A stretch of DNA of 64,000 nt from Enterovibrio baiacu (GTDB lineage: Bacteria > Pseudomonadota > Gammaproteobacteria > Enterobacterales > Vibrionaceae). Location: positions 219,125 to 283,124 of the forward strand of contig NZ_SCHN01000010.1 in NCBI RefSeq assembly GCF_004120195.1. The letters run 5' to 3'. A model generated the notes under the pieces. That model was not told the origin of the DNA and ran no database searches. It saw only the letters and a list, made by a program, of their open reading frames with translations. Below are positions 1-8,597 of this stretch, in pieces. Numbering within the stretch: the first letter of the stretch is position 1; each line of letters begins with the position of its first letter. A program made the position numbers and the translations under genes.

Positions 1-549
1 GGGCGTTTTTGTTTTGTCGTCCTCTTTAAACGCGTAAAAATCACCAAACGATGTATCACTTTCAATGCGCGACATTGTCATCACCAGCGAATCTAAACAC
101 GCGCCTGCTTGTAAATAGACTTCCGCGGGAATGGCGTAGCGTTGCTCTCGTTCAATGCGTTTGATTAGAGGGAGGTTGTTGGCTTGCAGAAAACGGTCGA
201 TGTTGTCGCTGAGGGCAAGCAATGCCACGAAAACCTGCTCGGGTGTGTAGTTGGACACCCGAATAGGCTCCGTGGGTAAAGCATTGACTTTCTGAGGGTG
301 GTGGCGCTCCGCATAGTGCATCACCAGCATGTCGATATTCTTTACTAATTCATAGACTTGAGAGGGCGTGAGTTCGCCATAGAAATCGGAGTAACCGTAC
401 GTCGATTTGTGTGTGTCGGCGGCGGTGGACGACGAGAAAGTGAGGATAAAACAGAGGAATAGGCCAACCATTAAACCAACCAGCAAACGCACGGTTTTTT
501 GCCGGGCGGGAAGAGAGGAATTCGCTATGTTTGACGGTACTGGCGTCAT
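1..549 (-). CDS. Hypothetical secreted or membrane-anchored protein, 3' end cut by window edge
   Basis: An open frame of 183 codons runs from an ATG at 549 on the minus strand to the window edge with no stop. AGGAC lies about 10 bases upstream of the ATG. Residues about 20-42 form a hydrophobic segment (VRLLVGLMVGLFLCFILTF) after a basic start, which reads as an uncleaved anchor or signal peptide. The rest is soluble and helical, with ELTPSQVYELVKNIDMLV and YTPEQVFVALLALSDNIDRF as two similar TP-Q-V-type segments. I do not recognise the family. The C terminus lies outside the window, so length and function cannot be judged. Confidence 0.7.
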   Translation of the reverse strand, partial: MTPVPSNIANSSLPARQKTVRLLVGLMVGLFLCFILTFSSSTAADTHKSTYGYSDFYGELTPSQVYELVKNIDMLVMHYAERHHPQKVNALPTEPIRVSNYTPEQVFVALLALSDNIDRFLQANNLPLIKRIEREQRYAIPAEVYLQAGACLDSLVMTMSRIESDTSFGDFYAFKEDDKTKTP

Positions 550-786
550 CAGTCGTATCGTCCTGTCGGTTAGTGGTTTGACATGCTCAACTGTAAGAAT
601 AATGGCTCATAAATAAGTTTAGTCAGGATTGACGTAAATGCCTGTTTAGCTGGGAAGTGTGCTGGCAAATGGCACTGTGTTCGCTTTCTTTGAAACGAGA
701 ATGGGAGGCGTGTGTCTCGTGATGAGACAAAGTGGATGTGTCAGACCTTGTGAATTGGGTGCCTAATACATCCGATGTTGGGCATG

Positions 787-1692
787 TTACTTATCATAAG
801 AGGACGGCTGAGATTCACCTTGTGCCGAAATTTGCTGTAGCCACCGACCTAGCTTCACGATGTCTGGCTGACGTGCACGATGCTTCTTGTAAACAAAGTA
901 GAGACTGTCGCCCGTGGGCATCTCGTGCATAGGAATACGCACTAACTGTTCGCGGTCGATTTCATTCATGAAGTAATAGTTCAACAAGGTGATCCCTTGT
1001 TCATAGCGTGCAGCTTCTGTGGCGAGTAGCATGTGACTAAATGCATGAATTTTGACTGTGTTTGGCAGCGGGAAACCGCCCAGTTTGCACCATTGCCCCC
1101 AATCGTTTTCCATCAATGAGGTCACGGACAGCAGGGGATAATCCCACATGGCTTCTGGCAGGGGCTTGTCTTTGATTTGTTGCCAAATTTTGCGGCTGCA
1201 AACAGGGTAGAGGTATTCATGATAGAGCAAATCGTATTGATAGTTTTTGCCCGGTTCAAAATCGATGATGAAGCAATCTGCAAGTTTGTCTGACAAGTTC
1301 GGGTGGTCAGCGAACATTTCAAGGGAAAGGTCGATTTCAGGGTGCTTTTGACGAAAGTCGGCCAATTGGGGCATTAGCCATTTCACGGCCAACGAGCTAA
1401 ATACCGCGAGACGTAACTGACCAGATTCCCCTTCACGTACTTGATGGCTGGCACGGCCAATGGCTTGAAGTGGATCGCTTACGTCATCGTAATAACGTTG
1501 TCCAACGGGCGTCAGTTGTAAGTTGCGCCCTTGTCGCTCAAACAGGGATTCCCCTAAAAAGTCTTCGAGTAGCCGAATTTGGTGGCTCACGGCGCTTTGA
1601 GTGACGTTCAGTGTTTCCGCTGCTTTTGAAAAACTATTCAGTCGAGCAACGACATCGAAATATTGCACGGCGCGAAGTGGGGGAAATTTCAT
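787..1692 (-). CDS. LysR-family transcriptional regulator (GcvA-like)
   Basis: This 301-residue protein has the LysR layout. An N-terminal winged helix-turn-helix at residues about 5-64 includes SFSKAAETLNVTQSAVSHQI, and an effector-binding domain fills residues about 90-290. The opening FPPLRAVQYFDVVARLNSF is typical of the GcvA/AmpR branch. It is divergent from the EamA transporter at 1886, and the 193-base gap holds an inverted repeat at 1707-1725 that fits a LysR operator. The inference is that it controls itself and the transporter. The ligand cannot be read from sequence. The ATG start matches the family's usual length. Confidence 0.9.
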   Translation of the reverse strand: MKFPPLRAVQYFDVVARLNSFSKAAETLNVTQSAVSHQIRLLEDFLGESLFERQGRNLQLTPVGQRYYDDVSDPLQAIGRASHQVREGESGQLRLAVFSSLAVKWLMPQLADFRQKHPEIDLSLEMFADHPNLSDKLADCFIIDFEPGKNYQYDLLYHEYLYPVCSRKIWQQIKDKPLPEAMWDYPLLSVTSLMENDWGQWCKLGGFPLPNTVKIHAFSHMLLATEAARYEQGITLLNYYFMNEIDREQLVRIPMHEMPTGDSLYFVYKKHRARQPDIVKLGRWLQQISAQGESQPSSYDK

Positions 1693-1706
1693 TATCTAAA
1701 AAACTC

Positions 1707-1725
1707 ATGAATAACGAATATTCAT
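1707..1725. promoter_or_regulatory. Candidate LysR operator between divergent genes
   Basis: ATGAAT, a 7-base spacer and ATTCAT form a perfect 6-bp inverted repeat in the gap between the divergent LysR gene (start 1692) and the EamA transporter gene (start 1886). Its size and dyad symmetry fit the T-N11-A type of LysR site. It lies 15 bases upstream of the regulator's own start codon, as expected for autoregulation. Function is inferred. Confidence 0.4.
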
Positions 1726-1885
1726 CATTATACGTCATGATAAACCCGCGCTACTATGCCAGTTCTGTGATCTGGATATGATCTTTTGGCCCTTACTCTC
1801 GTGAGGTTGCACGTCATAACGTCTTTTGTTTTGACAGCTGCAACACCGTGAGAGAGGAAATACGACATGAACAGGAGCCTTTATC

Positions 1886-2950
1886 ATGCGTAATATTTCA
1901 GTTGGGATGGCCATGACCTTGTTGGTGATTGGCAATCTTGCCGCGACGTTCTCTGACGCGCTGGTAAAAACTATGGAAGGGGGTGCTGATGGCGCTATCT
2001 TTCAATTTGCTCTATTCCGTCAGGTGTCTGCCGTTCTCATTTTGCTTCCTTTCTGTTTAACGGCACCGAAGAAAAACCTGACGCTTGGTCTTAAATGGCA
2101 TTTCTTGCGCGCTCACGTGTGGCTTGTCGGTGTGTTCTTTTCGGTGATTGCGTTAACGACCATGCCATTGGCAACGGCGAATGCGATCTTCTATGCCGCA
2201 CCCTTGATCATGCTTCCGTTGGCTGCGATTTTCTTGCGAGAGAAGTTGTCAACAGCGTCAATTATGGCGGCTGTTGTAGGCTTTATCGGCGTGCTGATTT
2301 TGGTCCGTCCGACCGATCTAAGCTGGGCGGCAATTTCAGCTATGATCGTGGCGGTGACGCTGGCCGTGAACAACTTGCTGATCCCTAAGATTCCACGCGA
2401 GCAAACAGTGCCGCAAACACTGCTGCTGCATAACTTGATTGGTATTCCAATCGCGCTAGGGCTGGCGTTGTACGAAGGTGTGCCATTTAGCATGGATTTG
2501 TTCCTGCGTGCATCCGGTTCAACCGCGTTCATTTTGGTGTATGCCGCTACTTGTGTGATTGCTTATCGTGCTGCGGAAAGTAATAAGATTGCGAGCGCAG
2601 AATACAGCGGCCTGGTGTGTGCGGTTGGCGTCGGTCTCGTGTTGTTTGGTGAAGTGCCAGACATGCTGATGATTGTGGGTACGACCTTGATCGTTGTTCC
2701 TCTCATCTGGCTTGCGGGTCTCGAGAAGCGCAAAACAAAACGCGCAGCGAAAGCACAAGCATTGGCGGCAGAGACAACCTTTGTCAGCCTCACTGAAGAC
2801 ATGCGCACCGAAGATGATGACATTGCGTTGACTGAAAAATCGGCAATGGCAGATAGCATCGTGTTACCCGATGATGAAGCCTTATCGAATACTGATGAAG
2901 CAAATGGCGAGCACATCATCTCTTCGAAAAAAGCCACTGGGGCGGTGTGA
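1886..2950 (+). CDS. EamA/DMT-superfamily inner-membrane transporter with acidic C-terminal tail
   Basis: The first ~285 of 354 residues contain about ten hydrophobic helices in two EamA-type halves, the RhaT/YdcZ-like drug/metabolite exporter fold. Residues such as PLATANAIFYAAPLIMLPLA are typical of the end of the first half. The last ~65 residues are hydrophilic and rich in Asp and Glu, longer than in most EamA proteins, and presumably cytoplasmic. AGGAGC precedes the ATG. The gene is divergent from a LysR regulator and is followed by a strong terminator at 2997, so it is probably transcribed alone. The substrate is unknown. Confidence 0.9.
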   Translation: MRNISVGMAMTLLVIGNLAATFSDALVKTMEGGADGAIFQFALFRQVSAVLILLPFCLTAPKKNLTLGLKWHFLRAHVWLVGVFFSVIALTTMPLATANAIFYAAPLIMLPLAAIFLREKLSTASIMAAVVGFIGVLILVRPTDLSWAAISAMIVAVTLAVNNLLIPKIPREQTVPQTLLLHNLIGIPIALGLALYEGVPFSMDLFLRASGSTAFILVYAATCVIAYRAAESNKIASAEYSGLVCAVGVGLVLFGEVPDMLMIVGTTLIVVPLIWLAGLEKRKTKRAAKAQALAAETTFVSLTEDMRTEDDDIALTEKSAMADSIVLPDDEALSNTDEANGEHIISSKKATGAV

Positions 2951-2996
2951 CCCTGCTCAGTAAGAAGCGATAAACGCACGTCTAAAAACATTAAAC

Positions 2997-3022
2997 GCCA
3001 CGCTAAACAGCGTGGCTTTTTT
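2997..3022 (+). terminator. Rho-independent terminator after the EamA gene
   Basis: An 8-bp stem GCCACGCT/AGCGTGGC with an AAAC loop is followed by six T residues. It sits 46 bases after the EamA stop codon. Confidence 0.9.
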
Positions 3023-3083
3023 ATGTCTCATTGAGTTTAGTAAGCATGTACTCACTTTGGCGGTACGACAGAAAAAACAGTGC

Positions 3084-4001
3084 CTAAGAAAGTTGAGGCG
3101 GTACTTCCGCGACCATTCTTTGTATCAAGGCTTTTAGTCGTTTCGGCTGGTGGCGGTCTTTGTGATAAAGCAAATAGAGCGGCACTTTTTCCACTTCCCA
3201 ATCAGAAAATACGTTCTCTAATCTGCCCGCTTGAACATGGCTTTCGCAGTAAAGCGCTGGGAGTCGACAAATGCCGTTTCCTTGTAGCGACGCGCTCATT
3301 AGCACATGGCCATTTTTACATTGTAAATTTCCTTTCACGTCGACATCGACATGCTGAGAATGCGCATCCACTTTTACGTAACGCCAACGCGTGACCGATC
3401 CCGTCAAACAATCGTGCTTCTGCAAATCTCTAGGGTGTTCGAGGCGACCGTGCAGCGACAAATAATGCGGCGCTGCGTAGGTGCCGATTTCAATGTCACC
3501 CAAGTAGCGGCCAATTAATCGTGAATCATTCAGCGCGCCCATTCGTAGTACGAGGTCAAAACGGGATTCAATCAGATCAACGCGCTCGCTGCTGAAATCC
3601 AGTTCAACATGAATATCAGGGTGGTCAAAACAAAAGCGGTGGATCACATCACCCACCAGCGATTCCCCTAATATGCCCCCGACACAGTTCACCGCGATGC
3701 GACCGCGCAATTGGTCTGAATCATCAATGGCATCCGAAATGGCATCATCAATCTGCATCATCGCCACTTGGCAACGTGTAAAGAAGGCTTCACCTGCGGT
3801 GGTTAAACGTTGAGAACGTGTCGTACGAATAATGAGTTGAACGCCGAGGCGGCTTTCAAGCTGACTAAGCTGACGTGACATGTGCGCCCGTGATGCACCG
3901 AGCTTTTCTGCTGCTTTGGAAAAGCTGCCAGATTCGGCAATCGCCACGAACGCACGGATATCACTGAGGTTGTCATTCAATGGATCTTTATTGGTGCTCA
4001 T
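3084..4001 (-). CDS. LysR-family transcriptional regulator (CrgA-like)
   Basis: This is a 305-residue LysR protein. The helix-turn-helix at about residues 15-70 includes GSFSKAAEKLGASRAHMSRQ and then LEsrLGVQLIIRTTRS, with the RTTR element typical of the CrgA/DmlR branch. The C-terminal half is the effector domain. It is divergent from the short-chain dehydrogenase gene at 4128 with 126 bases between, so that gene is its probable target. The gap holds ATTGT-N13-ACAAT at 4020-4042. CrgA-branch regulators with an adjacent divergent reductase are common. Confidence 0.9.
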   Translation of the reverse strand: MSTNKDPLNDNLSDIRAFVAIAESGSFSKAAEKLGASRAHMSRQLSQLESRLGVQLIIRTTRSQRLTTAGEAFFTRCQVAMMQIDDAISDAIDDSDQLRGRIAVNCVGGILGESLVGDVIHRFCFDHPDIHVELDFSSERVDLIESRFDLVLRMGALNDSRLIGRYLGDIEIGTYAAPHYLSLHGRLEHPRDLQKHDCLTGSVTRWRYVKVDAHSQHVDVDVKGNLQCKNGHVLMSASLQGNGICRLPALYCESHVQAGRLENVFSDWEVEKVPLYLLYHKDRHQPKRLKALIQRMVAEVPPQLS

Positions 4002-4019
4002 TACACAACACTGAGTTTT

Positions 4020-4042
4020 ATTGTGACATATATATCAACAAT
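4020..4042. promoter_or_regulatory. Candidate LysR operator before the SDR gene
   Basis: ATTGT and ACAAT arms separated by 13 AT-rich bases form a dyad in the divergent gap between the LysR gene and the SDR gene. The arms are short, so this is a weak call supported mainly by position. Confidence 0.3.
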
Positions 4043-4127
4043 CATGACTTATTTAGAATGCAGCCTCAATAAGAAACACCCAATAAAAACGCAATAACAA
4101 AAACAAACAATCCGATCGAGGTAGAAC

Positions 4128-4847
4128 ATGAAAAAGTTAGTTGTTATCACAGGTGCAAGTTCAGGCATTGGTGAAGCCATCGCAAAACAATTCTCAGCGC
4201 AAGGTCATCCACTGTTGCTGCTTGCGCGTCGTGTTGATCGCTTAGAAGCCTTAAACCTACCAAACACCTTATGCAAACACGTGGATGTCACTGATAAAGC
4301 CTCTTTTGATGACGCGATCGCGGCGGCAGAAGCCATGTATGGCGAAGCGGATTTACTGGTTAACAATGCTGGTGTGATGTTGTTGGGCGACATGGCAACG
4401 CAAGATGCTGCGGAATGGCAGACCATGTTTAACGTGAACGTGGTGGGTTTGATGAACGGCATGCAAGCAGTGCTCGCGCCAATGATTGCGCGCAACAGCG
4501 GCACCATCATCAACATCAGTTCAGTTGCAGGCCGTAAAACCTTCCCTAACCATGCGGCGTACTGCGGCACAAAATTCGCGGTACATGCGATTTCTGAAAA
4601 CGTTCGTGAAGAAGTGGCAGCCGCAAACGTTCGCGTGATCACCATTGCCCCTGGCGCAGTAGAAACCGAATTGCTTTCTCACACCACCAGTGACGAAATC
4701 AAAGCGGGCTACGAAAGCTGGAAAGAAGACATGGGCGGCATCCTCGCGGCAGATGACATTGCGAATGCCGTGACCTACGCATACAGCCAACCACAGAATG
4801 TGTGTGTCCGTGAAATCGTACTAACGGCGACGCGCCAACAGCCGTAA
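4128..4847 (+). CDS. NAD(P)-dependent short-chain dehydrogenase/reductase
   Basis: A classical SDR of 239 residues. The cofactor loop TGASSGIG is at 8-15, NNAG at 79-82, the catalytic Ser at about 131-132, and the YxxxK pair at Tyr145/Lys149 (YCGTK). The size and motif order match cytosolic SDRs of the YdfG type acting on hydroxy acids or carbonyls. The exact substrate cannot be read. The divergent LysR at 3084-4001 is the likely regulator. The start has GAGGTAG 7 bases upstream. A strong hairpin terminator follows at 4870. Confidence 0.92.
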   Translation: MKKLVVITGASSGIGEAIAKQFSAQGHPLLLLARRVDRLEALNLPNTLCKHVDVTDKASFDDAIAAAEAMYGEADLLVNNAGVMLLGDMATQDAAEWQTMFNVNVVGLMNGMQAVLAPMIARNSGTIINISSVAGRKTFPNHAAYCGTKFAVHAISENVREEVAAANVRVITIAPGAVETELLSHTTSDEIKAGYESWKEDMGGILAADDIANAVTYAYSQPQNVCVREIVLTATRQQP

Positions 4848-4870
4848 GGTTTTTGGAAGCCAGTTAAGCA

Positions 4871-4899
4871 AAAAAGCCATCTGAAAAGATGGCTTTTTT
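4871..4899 (+). terminator. Rho-independent terminator after the SDR gene
   Basis: GCCATCT/AGATGGC stem with GAAA tetraloop, flanked by an A-run and followed by six T residues. The A-run on the other side means it could act in both directions. Confidence 0.9.
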
Positions 4900-4981
4900 C
4901 GTTCTGCTGCTCACCGTTGATACGTATCGTGCTTTGTTGCGTTTTGATCAGCGAGTGGCGATGATCCGTCTTGTTCATTAT

Positions 4982-4999
4982 GTTATGTTATAACATAAC
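4982..4999. promoter_or_regulatory. Zur-type operator (18-bp perfect palindrome)
   Basis: GTTATGTTATAACATAAC is a perfect 18-bp palindrome 25 bases upstream of the COG0523 start codon. Its TGTTATAACA core matches the established gammaproteobacterial Zur box (core ATGTTATAWTATAACAT). The genes behind it, COG0523 followed by DUF1826, are a known Zur-regulated pair. The site and core are seen directly; Zur binding is inferred. Confidence 0.8.
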
Positions 5000-5024
5000 T
5001 AAAAATAGTGAAGAGACGCTAGCA

Positions 5025-6230
5025 ATGTCGTCAAGTGTGCAAAACAAGCTGCCAGTCACTGTGCTGTCTGGCTTCCTTGGTGCTGGAAAAACCACCATCC
5101 TCAGTCATTTACTCAACAACGTAGACGGAAAGAAAATCGCCGTCATCGTGAATGACATGAGCGAAATCAACATCGATGCGGCGATCGTGAAAGACCAAGT
5201 CTCGTTGAATCACAGCCAAGAAAAACTCGTTGAAATGAGTAACGGCTGCATCTGTTGTACGCTGCGAGAAGATTTACTGATTGAAGTGTCCGCGCTTGCC
5301 AACAGCGGAAAGTTTGATTACCTCGTGATTGAATCCACCGGCATTTCAGAGCCTCTTCCTGTTGCTGAAACCTTCACGTTCGCGGATGAAAATGGCGTTT
5401 CACTGTCTGATGTTGCCGAGCTCGACACCATGGTCACCGTGGTCGATGCCGTCAACTTTTTAAAGGATTTTGACGAAGCCAAAGATCTTACCGAAACGGC
5501 AGAATCGCTGGGCGAAGAGGACGAGCGAAGTGTGGCGGATCTTCTTGTCGATCAAGTTGAGTTCGCCGATGTCATTCTGATCAGCAAAACAGACGTGGCC
5601 TCGCCCGACGAGCTTCAGCGTTTAATCGCCATCCTCAAGAGCCTCAACACCGAAGCCAAAATCATCCCGATAGCAGAAGGCAAGGTAGACACAGATGCCA
5701 TCTTGAACACCCGTCTCTTTGATTTCGAGCGTGCCCAACAAGCCCCGGGTTGGCTAAAGGAAATGCGCGGCGAACACATACCCGAGACGGAAGAGTACAA
5801 CATTGGCAGCTTCAGCTACTTGGCGCGACGTCCTTTCCATCCTGAAAAATTCCATCAATTCCTTCATCGCACCGAAAACTACGGGAAGTTGCTGCGTTCG
5901 AAAGGGTATTTCTGGCTAGCGTCTCACCCTGATTTCGCATGGCAATGGAGCCAAGCGGGTGGCATGGCGAGATACGGTGCAGCGGGACTCTTTTGGAAAG
6001 CCGTTCCAAAAGAAGACTGGCCGACAGACAGCGATTACCTCGAATCAATCCAAAAACAATGGGTAGAACCTTTCGGCGATAAGCGACAGGAGCTTGTCTT
6101 CATTGGGCAAGGGCTAGATCAGGCGCAAATGATGGCTGATTTGGATGCGTGCTTGTTGAGCGACGATGAACTATCAAAAGGCCACGCTTACTGGCAAGGC
6201 GTAAACGACCCATTTATTACCGCGGAGTGA
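5025..6230 (+). CDS. COG0523 (CobW/ZigA-type) GTP-dependent metallochaperone
   Basis: This G3E-family GTPase is 401 residues from the ATG at 5025. An in-frame upstream TTG at 4971 would place the Zur palindrome inside the coding region, so I reject it. Walker A is GFLGAGKTT at 16-24. The metal-binding signature [11 protein letters not shown] has Cys75, Cys77 and Cys78. The C-terminal half is the CobW-C domain (RRPFHPEKF). The family moves zinc to client enzymes under zinc starvation. The Zur box upstream and the DUF1826 gene 4 bases downstream fit that role. Other COG0523 subfamilies serve cobalt or nitrile hydratase, but no such genes lie nearby. Confidence 0.92.
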   Translation: MSSSVQNKLPVTVLSGFLGAGKTTILSHLLNNVDGKKIAVIVNDMSEINIDAAIVKDQVSLNHSQEKLVEMSNGCICCTLREDLLIEVSALANSGKFDYLVIESTGISEPLPVAETFTFADENGVSLSDVAELDTMVTVVDAVNFLKDFDEAKDLTETAESLGEEDERSVADLLVDQVEFADVILISKTDVASPDELQRLIAILKSLNTEAKIIPIAEGKVDTDAILNTRLFDFERAQQAPGWLKEMRGEHIPETEEYNIGSFSYLARRPFHPEKFHQFLHRTENYGKLLRSKGYFWLASHPDFAWQWSQAGGMARYGAAGLFWKAVPKEDWPTDSDYLESIQKQWVEPFGDKRQELVFIGQGLDQAQMMADLDACLLSDDELSKGHAYWQGVNDPFITAE

Positions 6231-6234
6231 CCAC

Positions 6235-6924
6235 ATGTATTCTGATATTTCCCCTACTCAAACGAGCGACACCGAACATCATCCAGCGGCGCTTCTGACA
6301 CGCACAGAAGCGATTGGCCCGCATCCAACCGTGCTGGGTGATATCTACCGTGATGACACCAACATTGCGATTTGGGAGCGCGATCTTCCAGAGGCGGTTC
6401 AACATGCGGTTAGCGCCTTGATCAGTGAAAAGCCTCATTACGGCGTATCGCTCAACGTCACACCAGACAATGTGCGTGAAGGCCTAGAAGAGTCGCTCGA
6501 TCTTGTGGTGCATCAAACGCTGATTAATGACATCGAACTGCTGGTGAACATGTTTTGCTGTTTGTTCGATCTCAAGCGAGTCGGTTTACGATTAACCGTG
6601 ATTGATAAAGCCATGTGCCCGCGTTTTCACACCGACAAAGTCCCGTGCCGCTTGGTCACCACGTATCAAAACGTCGCGACAGAATGGCTACCGCATAACG
6701 TGGTTGATCAAACGAAGTTGGGCAGAGGAAGTAACGGGAAACCGGATAGCGAGTCTGGTCTGTATGCGCATGCAGAAGACATCCGTCAGCTCAACTGTTT
6801 TGACGTCGCCTTACTCAAAGGAGAAAGCTGGGAAGGAAACGAAGAAGCAGGTCTTGTGCACCGATCCCCCGCGCATGATCCCGACCAAAGCCGACTGCTT
6901 TTAACGCTCGATTTTGCGGATTGA
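6235..6924 (+). CDS. DUF1826 protein, second gene of the zinc-starvation operon
   Basis: A 229-residue soluble protein matching DUF1826. Visible signatures are IAIWERDLP near residue 44, CPRFHTDKVPCRLVTTYQ near 127, and HRSP near the C terminus. The conserved Cys, His and Asp could bind metal, but the biochemical role is unknown. It starts 4 bases after the COG0523 stop and so belongs to the same transcript. The COG0523-DUF1826 pairing under Zur is known from comparative genomics in proteobacteria. A bidirectional terminator follows at 6989. Confidence 0.88.
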   Translation: MYSDISPTQTSDTEHHPAALLTRTEAIGPHPTVLGDIYRDDTNIAIWERDLPEAVQHAVSALISEKPHYGVSLNVTPDNVREGLEESLDLVVHQTLINDIELLVNMFCCLFDLKRVGLRLTVIDKAMCPRFHTDKVPCRLVTTYQNVATEWLPHNVVDQTKLGRGSNGKPDSESGLYAHAEDIRQLNCFDVALLKGESWEGNEEAGLVHRSPAHDPDQSRLLLTLDFAD

Positions 6925-6988
6925 TAGGATTATAACGCTGCACGCAGCCCCGCATGGAAGGCTCGAGGTCACGTTTAATGATTGAATG

Positions 6989-7018
6989 AAAAACGCTGGA
7001 CCATTGGCCAGCGTTTTT
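6989..7018. terminator. Bidirectional terminator between convergent genes
   Basis: AAAAACGCTGG and CCAGCGTTTTT form an 11-bp stem with an 8-base loop. T-runs occur on both strands. It separates the DUF1826 gene (+) from the metalloprotease lipoprotein gene (-). Confidence 0.9.
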
Positions 7019-7025
7019 CATGCTA

Positions 7026-7916
7026 TTAATTTTCTACAACCAAACTATCAAATGGTTGCCCTTGCGGATTTTGACCGCTGTACATTGTCTTCAAAACACG
7101 CTCGGCGTTTTTGCCCCATGCACCATCGAATCCGAACCCACTAAAATGGTTATACATGCCTAACGCGTGGGAAAACTCATGTGTAGCAACATCTTGAGGC
7201 GCTGTTGCATTACATGTAATCAGCCCGTTATTCGCACCTGCAACACTGTCTAAATTCACCCATGTGAATCTATGATCACGGCTCCACTGAATTGCTGGAT
7301 ATTTTATCCCGTAATCGGTGGCAGATACGATATGTGAGGACATATTGTATGAAAACGGTGCGCTGGAGACAGTTCCCTGACTACAGAAGCCACTCATTAA
7401 ACCAATTGATGTACCTTGGCTTAATATGAATCCCCAATCGGTATCTAAACCGGATAGGTCGATGTTATAGGGGTCAGAAATGTCAATATTAACCACACCT
7501 TTGCGGTCAAACATCTGGTAGCCCACTAATCCTTCGATATAGTCCATCGTTGCAACGAAACGTGCATCAGCCTTTTCTCGATAGTAAACAGGGATAAGTT
7601 TCCCTTCGACAAATCGCGTTAATCCGGGATTTTGCGGAGCTTCAGAGCCATCATCAAAACAATATAAGGCAGAGTTGCACATGTCTGGGTTTAAGTAGTC
7701 TGTTACTCCCCAAGTTTGGCCTGAGCTATTTTTTTCACACAAACCACCTTCAGCTTGGTTTGTACACTTTACTGCACTCGCTACCTGTTCAACTGTGTAG
7801 CTCTTACTCTCTTTATCACCACTGTCACTACCAGTGCCACATCCGGTAACGGCAAAAATCGACAATGCGAGTGTTGAGATTTTTAGTGTATTTATACTCA
7901 AGAGATTACCAATCAA
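7026..7916 (-). CDS. Secreted zinc metalloprotease lipoprotein (metzincin-like)
   Basis: The N terminus is a lipoprotein signal with lipobox VTGC and lipidated Cys26, followed by a Gly/Ser/Asp-rich linker. The zinc site HEFSHALGMYNH at about 246-257 fits HExxHxxGxxxH, and TM in KTMYSG could be the Met-turn. Several Cys pairs suggest disulfides outside the cytoplasm. The start is uncertain: the first codon is TTG at 7916 with no clear ribosome site, and TTG at 7901 is an alternative. The DNA is noticeably AT-richer than the operon to its left, suggesting acquisition. Family assignment beyond metzincin is not possible here. Confidence 0.75.
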   Translation of the reverse strand: MIGNLLSINTLKISTLALSIFAVTGCGTGSDSGDKESKSYTVEQVASAVKCTNQAEGGLCEKNSSGQTWGVTDYLNPDMCNSALYCFDDGSEAPQNPGLTRFVEGKLIPVYYREKADARFVATMDYIEGLVGYQMFDRKGVVNIDISDPYNIDLSGLDTDWGFILSQGTSIGLMSGFCSQGTVSSAPFSYNMSSHIVSATDYGIKYPAIQWSRDHRFTWVNLDSVAGANNGLITCNATAPQDVATHEFSHALGMYNHFSGFGFDGAWGKNAERVLKTMYSGQNPQGQPFDSLVVEN

Positions 7917-8367
7917 TTAAAAAAAACGGCCAATGGTAAGTGGTTAGCCTTCCTAAATAATTGATTTTTGTCACCGCTAAACTCTTTTGCACAACTTATG
8001 AACGTTTTTCACGGCATTTCTGTCAAGAGGAAATGAGGCAACGACATTTGAAGCGTGTTCTTATGCGAAACGGCGTGCTTTTGCCCCATTTTGTGTTACA
8101 AAAAACAAATCGAGTCTGTATCATTTAAGGAGTTCTTGCTAGATTTTCTCATGACAATTTTATACAAGTCTTGAAAACTTTCATTCTTTAGCTTTTTCGT
8201 AAAATCATACCTCCCTTTTAAGTGTGCTTAGGTTGATCGGGGAGATAAGTCAAGGTTCGATTCCTTGGACGTATGTTGGCTCCATAGCTCTTTTTTTTGT
8301 GCTTTTGCGTTACTTTAGTATCCAGTTGGCTTCGTCAACCACTGCAGACAAAAATCAGGAGGTTTCT
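7917..8367. other. AT-rich non-coding stretch upstream of the small ORF
   Basis: About 450 bases without a convincing gene. An open frame from a GTG at 8224 continues into the small ORF below and could extend it. A tRNA T-arm-like hairpin (CAAGG, seven-base loop TTCGATT, CCTTG) lies at 8251-8267 with no anticodon arm or matching acceptor arm. Promoters for the leftward protease gene and the rightward small ORF must lie here, but none is clear. Confidence 0.4.
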
Positions 8368-8472
8368 ATGAGACATACATTATTAGCTAGTACTCGCGTT
8401 CTCTTTAGTTCATTATTTGAAACAATATGGGCTATTGGAGTCGGCTGCGTCGCTGGCCACTTATCAACCTAA
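8368..8472 (+). CDS. Small membrane-type ORF (34 aa, or 82 aa from an upstream GTG)
   Basis: An AGGAGG ribosome site at 8357-8362 is ideally spaced before the ATG at 8368, which opens a 34-codon frame with a hydrophobic stretch (TIWAIGVGCVAGHL). The same frame is open back to a GTG at 8224. That longer version adds a second hydrophobic segment, YVGSIALFFVLLRYFSIQL, giving a possible two-helix protein. I recognise no family. It precedes the DUF3800-like gene by 125 bases in the AT-rich islet. The strong ribosome site is the main support for translation. Confidence 0.35.
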   Translation: MRHTLLASTRVLFSSLFETIWAIGVGCVAGHLST

Positions 8473-8597
8473 GTGCACTTTTTACTCGCCTTAAAAAGGC
8501 AAGTGATCCATAGAGTTATTTTCATTTTTAAATATTTCAACCACGTAGTTAGTTAATTATTATAATTTTATTAAATTTATACGCGAACAAGATAGAT

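Noticed and set aside
407..616. Plus-strand 69-residue frame near the left edge
   Set aside because: It is antisense to the better-supported secreted protein gene on the minus strand, has no ribosome site and no recognisable domain.
4971..5024. Upstream TTG start of the COG0523 gene
   Set aside because: It would translate through the Zur palindrome and add residues with no family match; ATG 5025 gives the normal N terminus just before the Walker A loop.
8203..8280. Complete tRNA or tmRNA
   Set aside because: A T-arm-like hairpin is present, but I could not fold an anticodon arm, a D-arm or a 7-bp acceptor stem ending in CCA.
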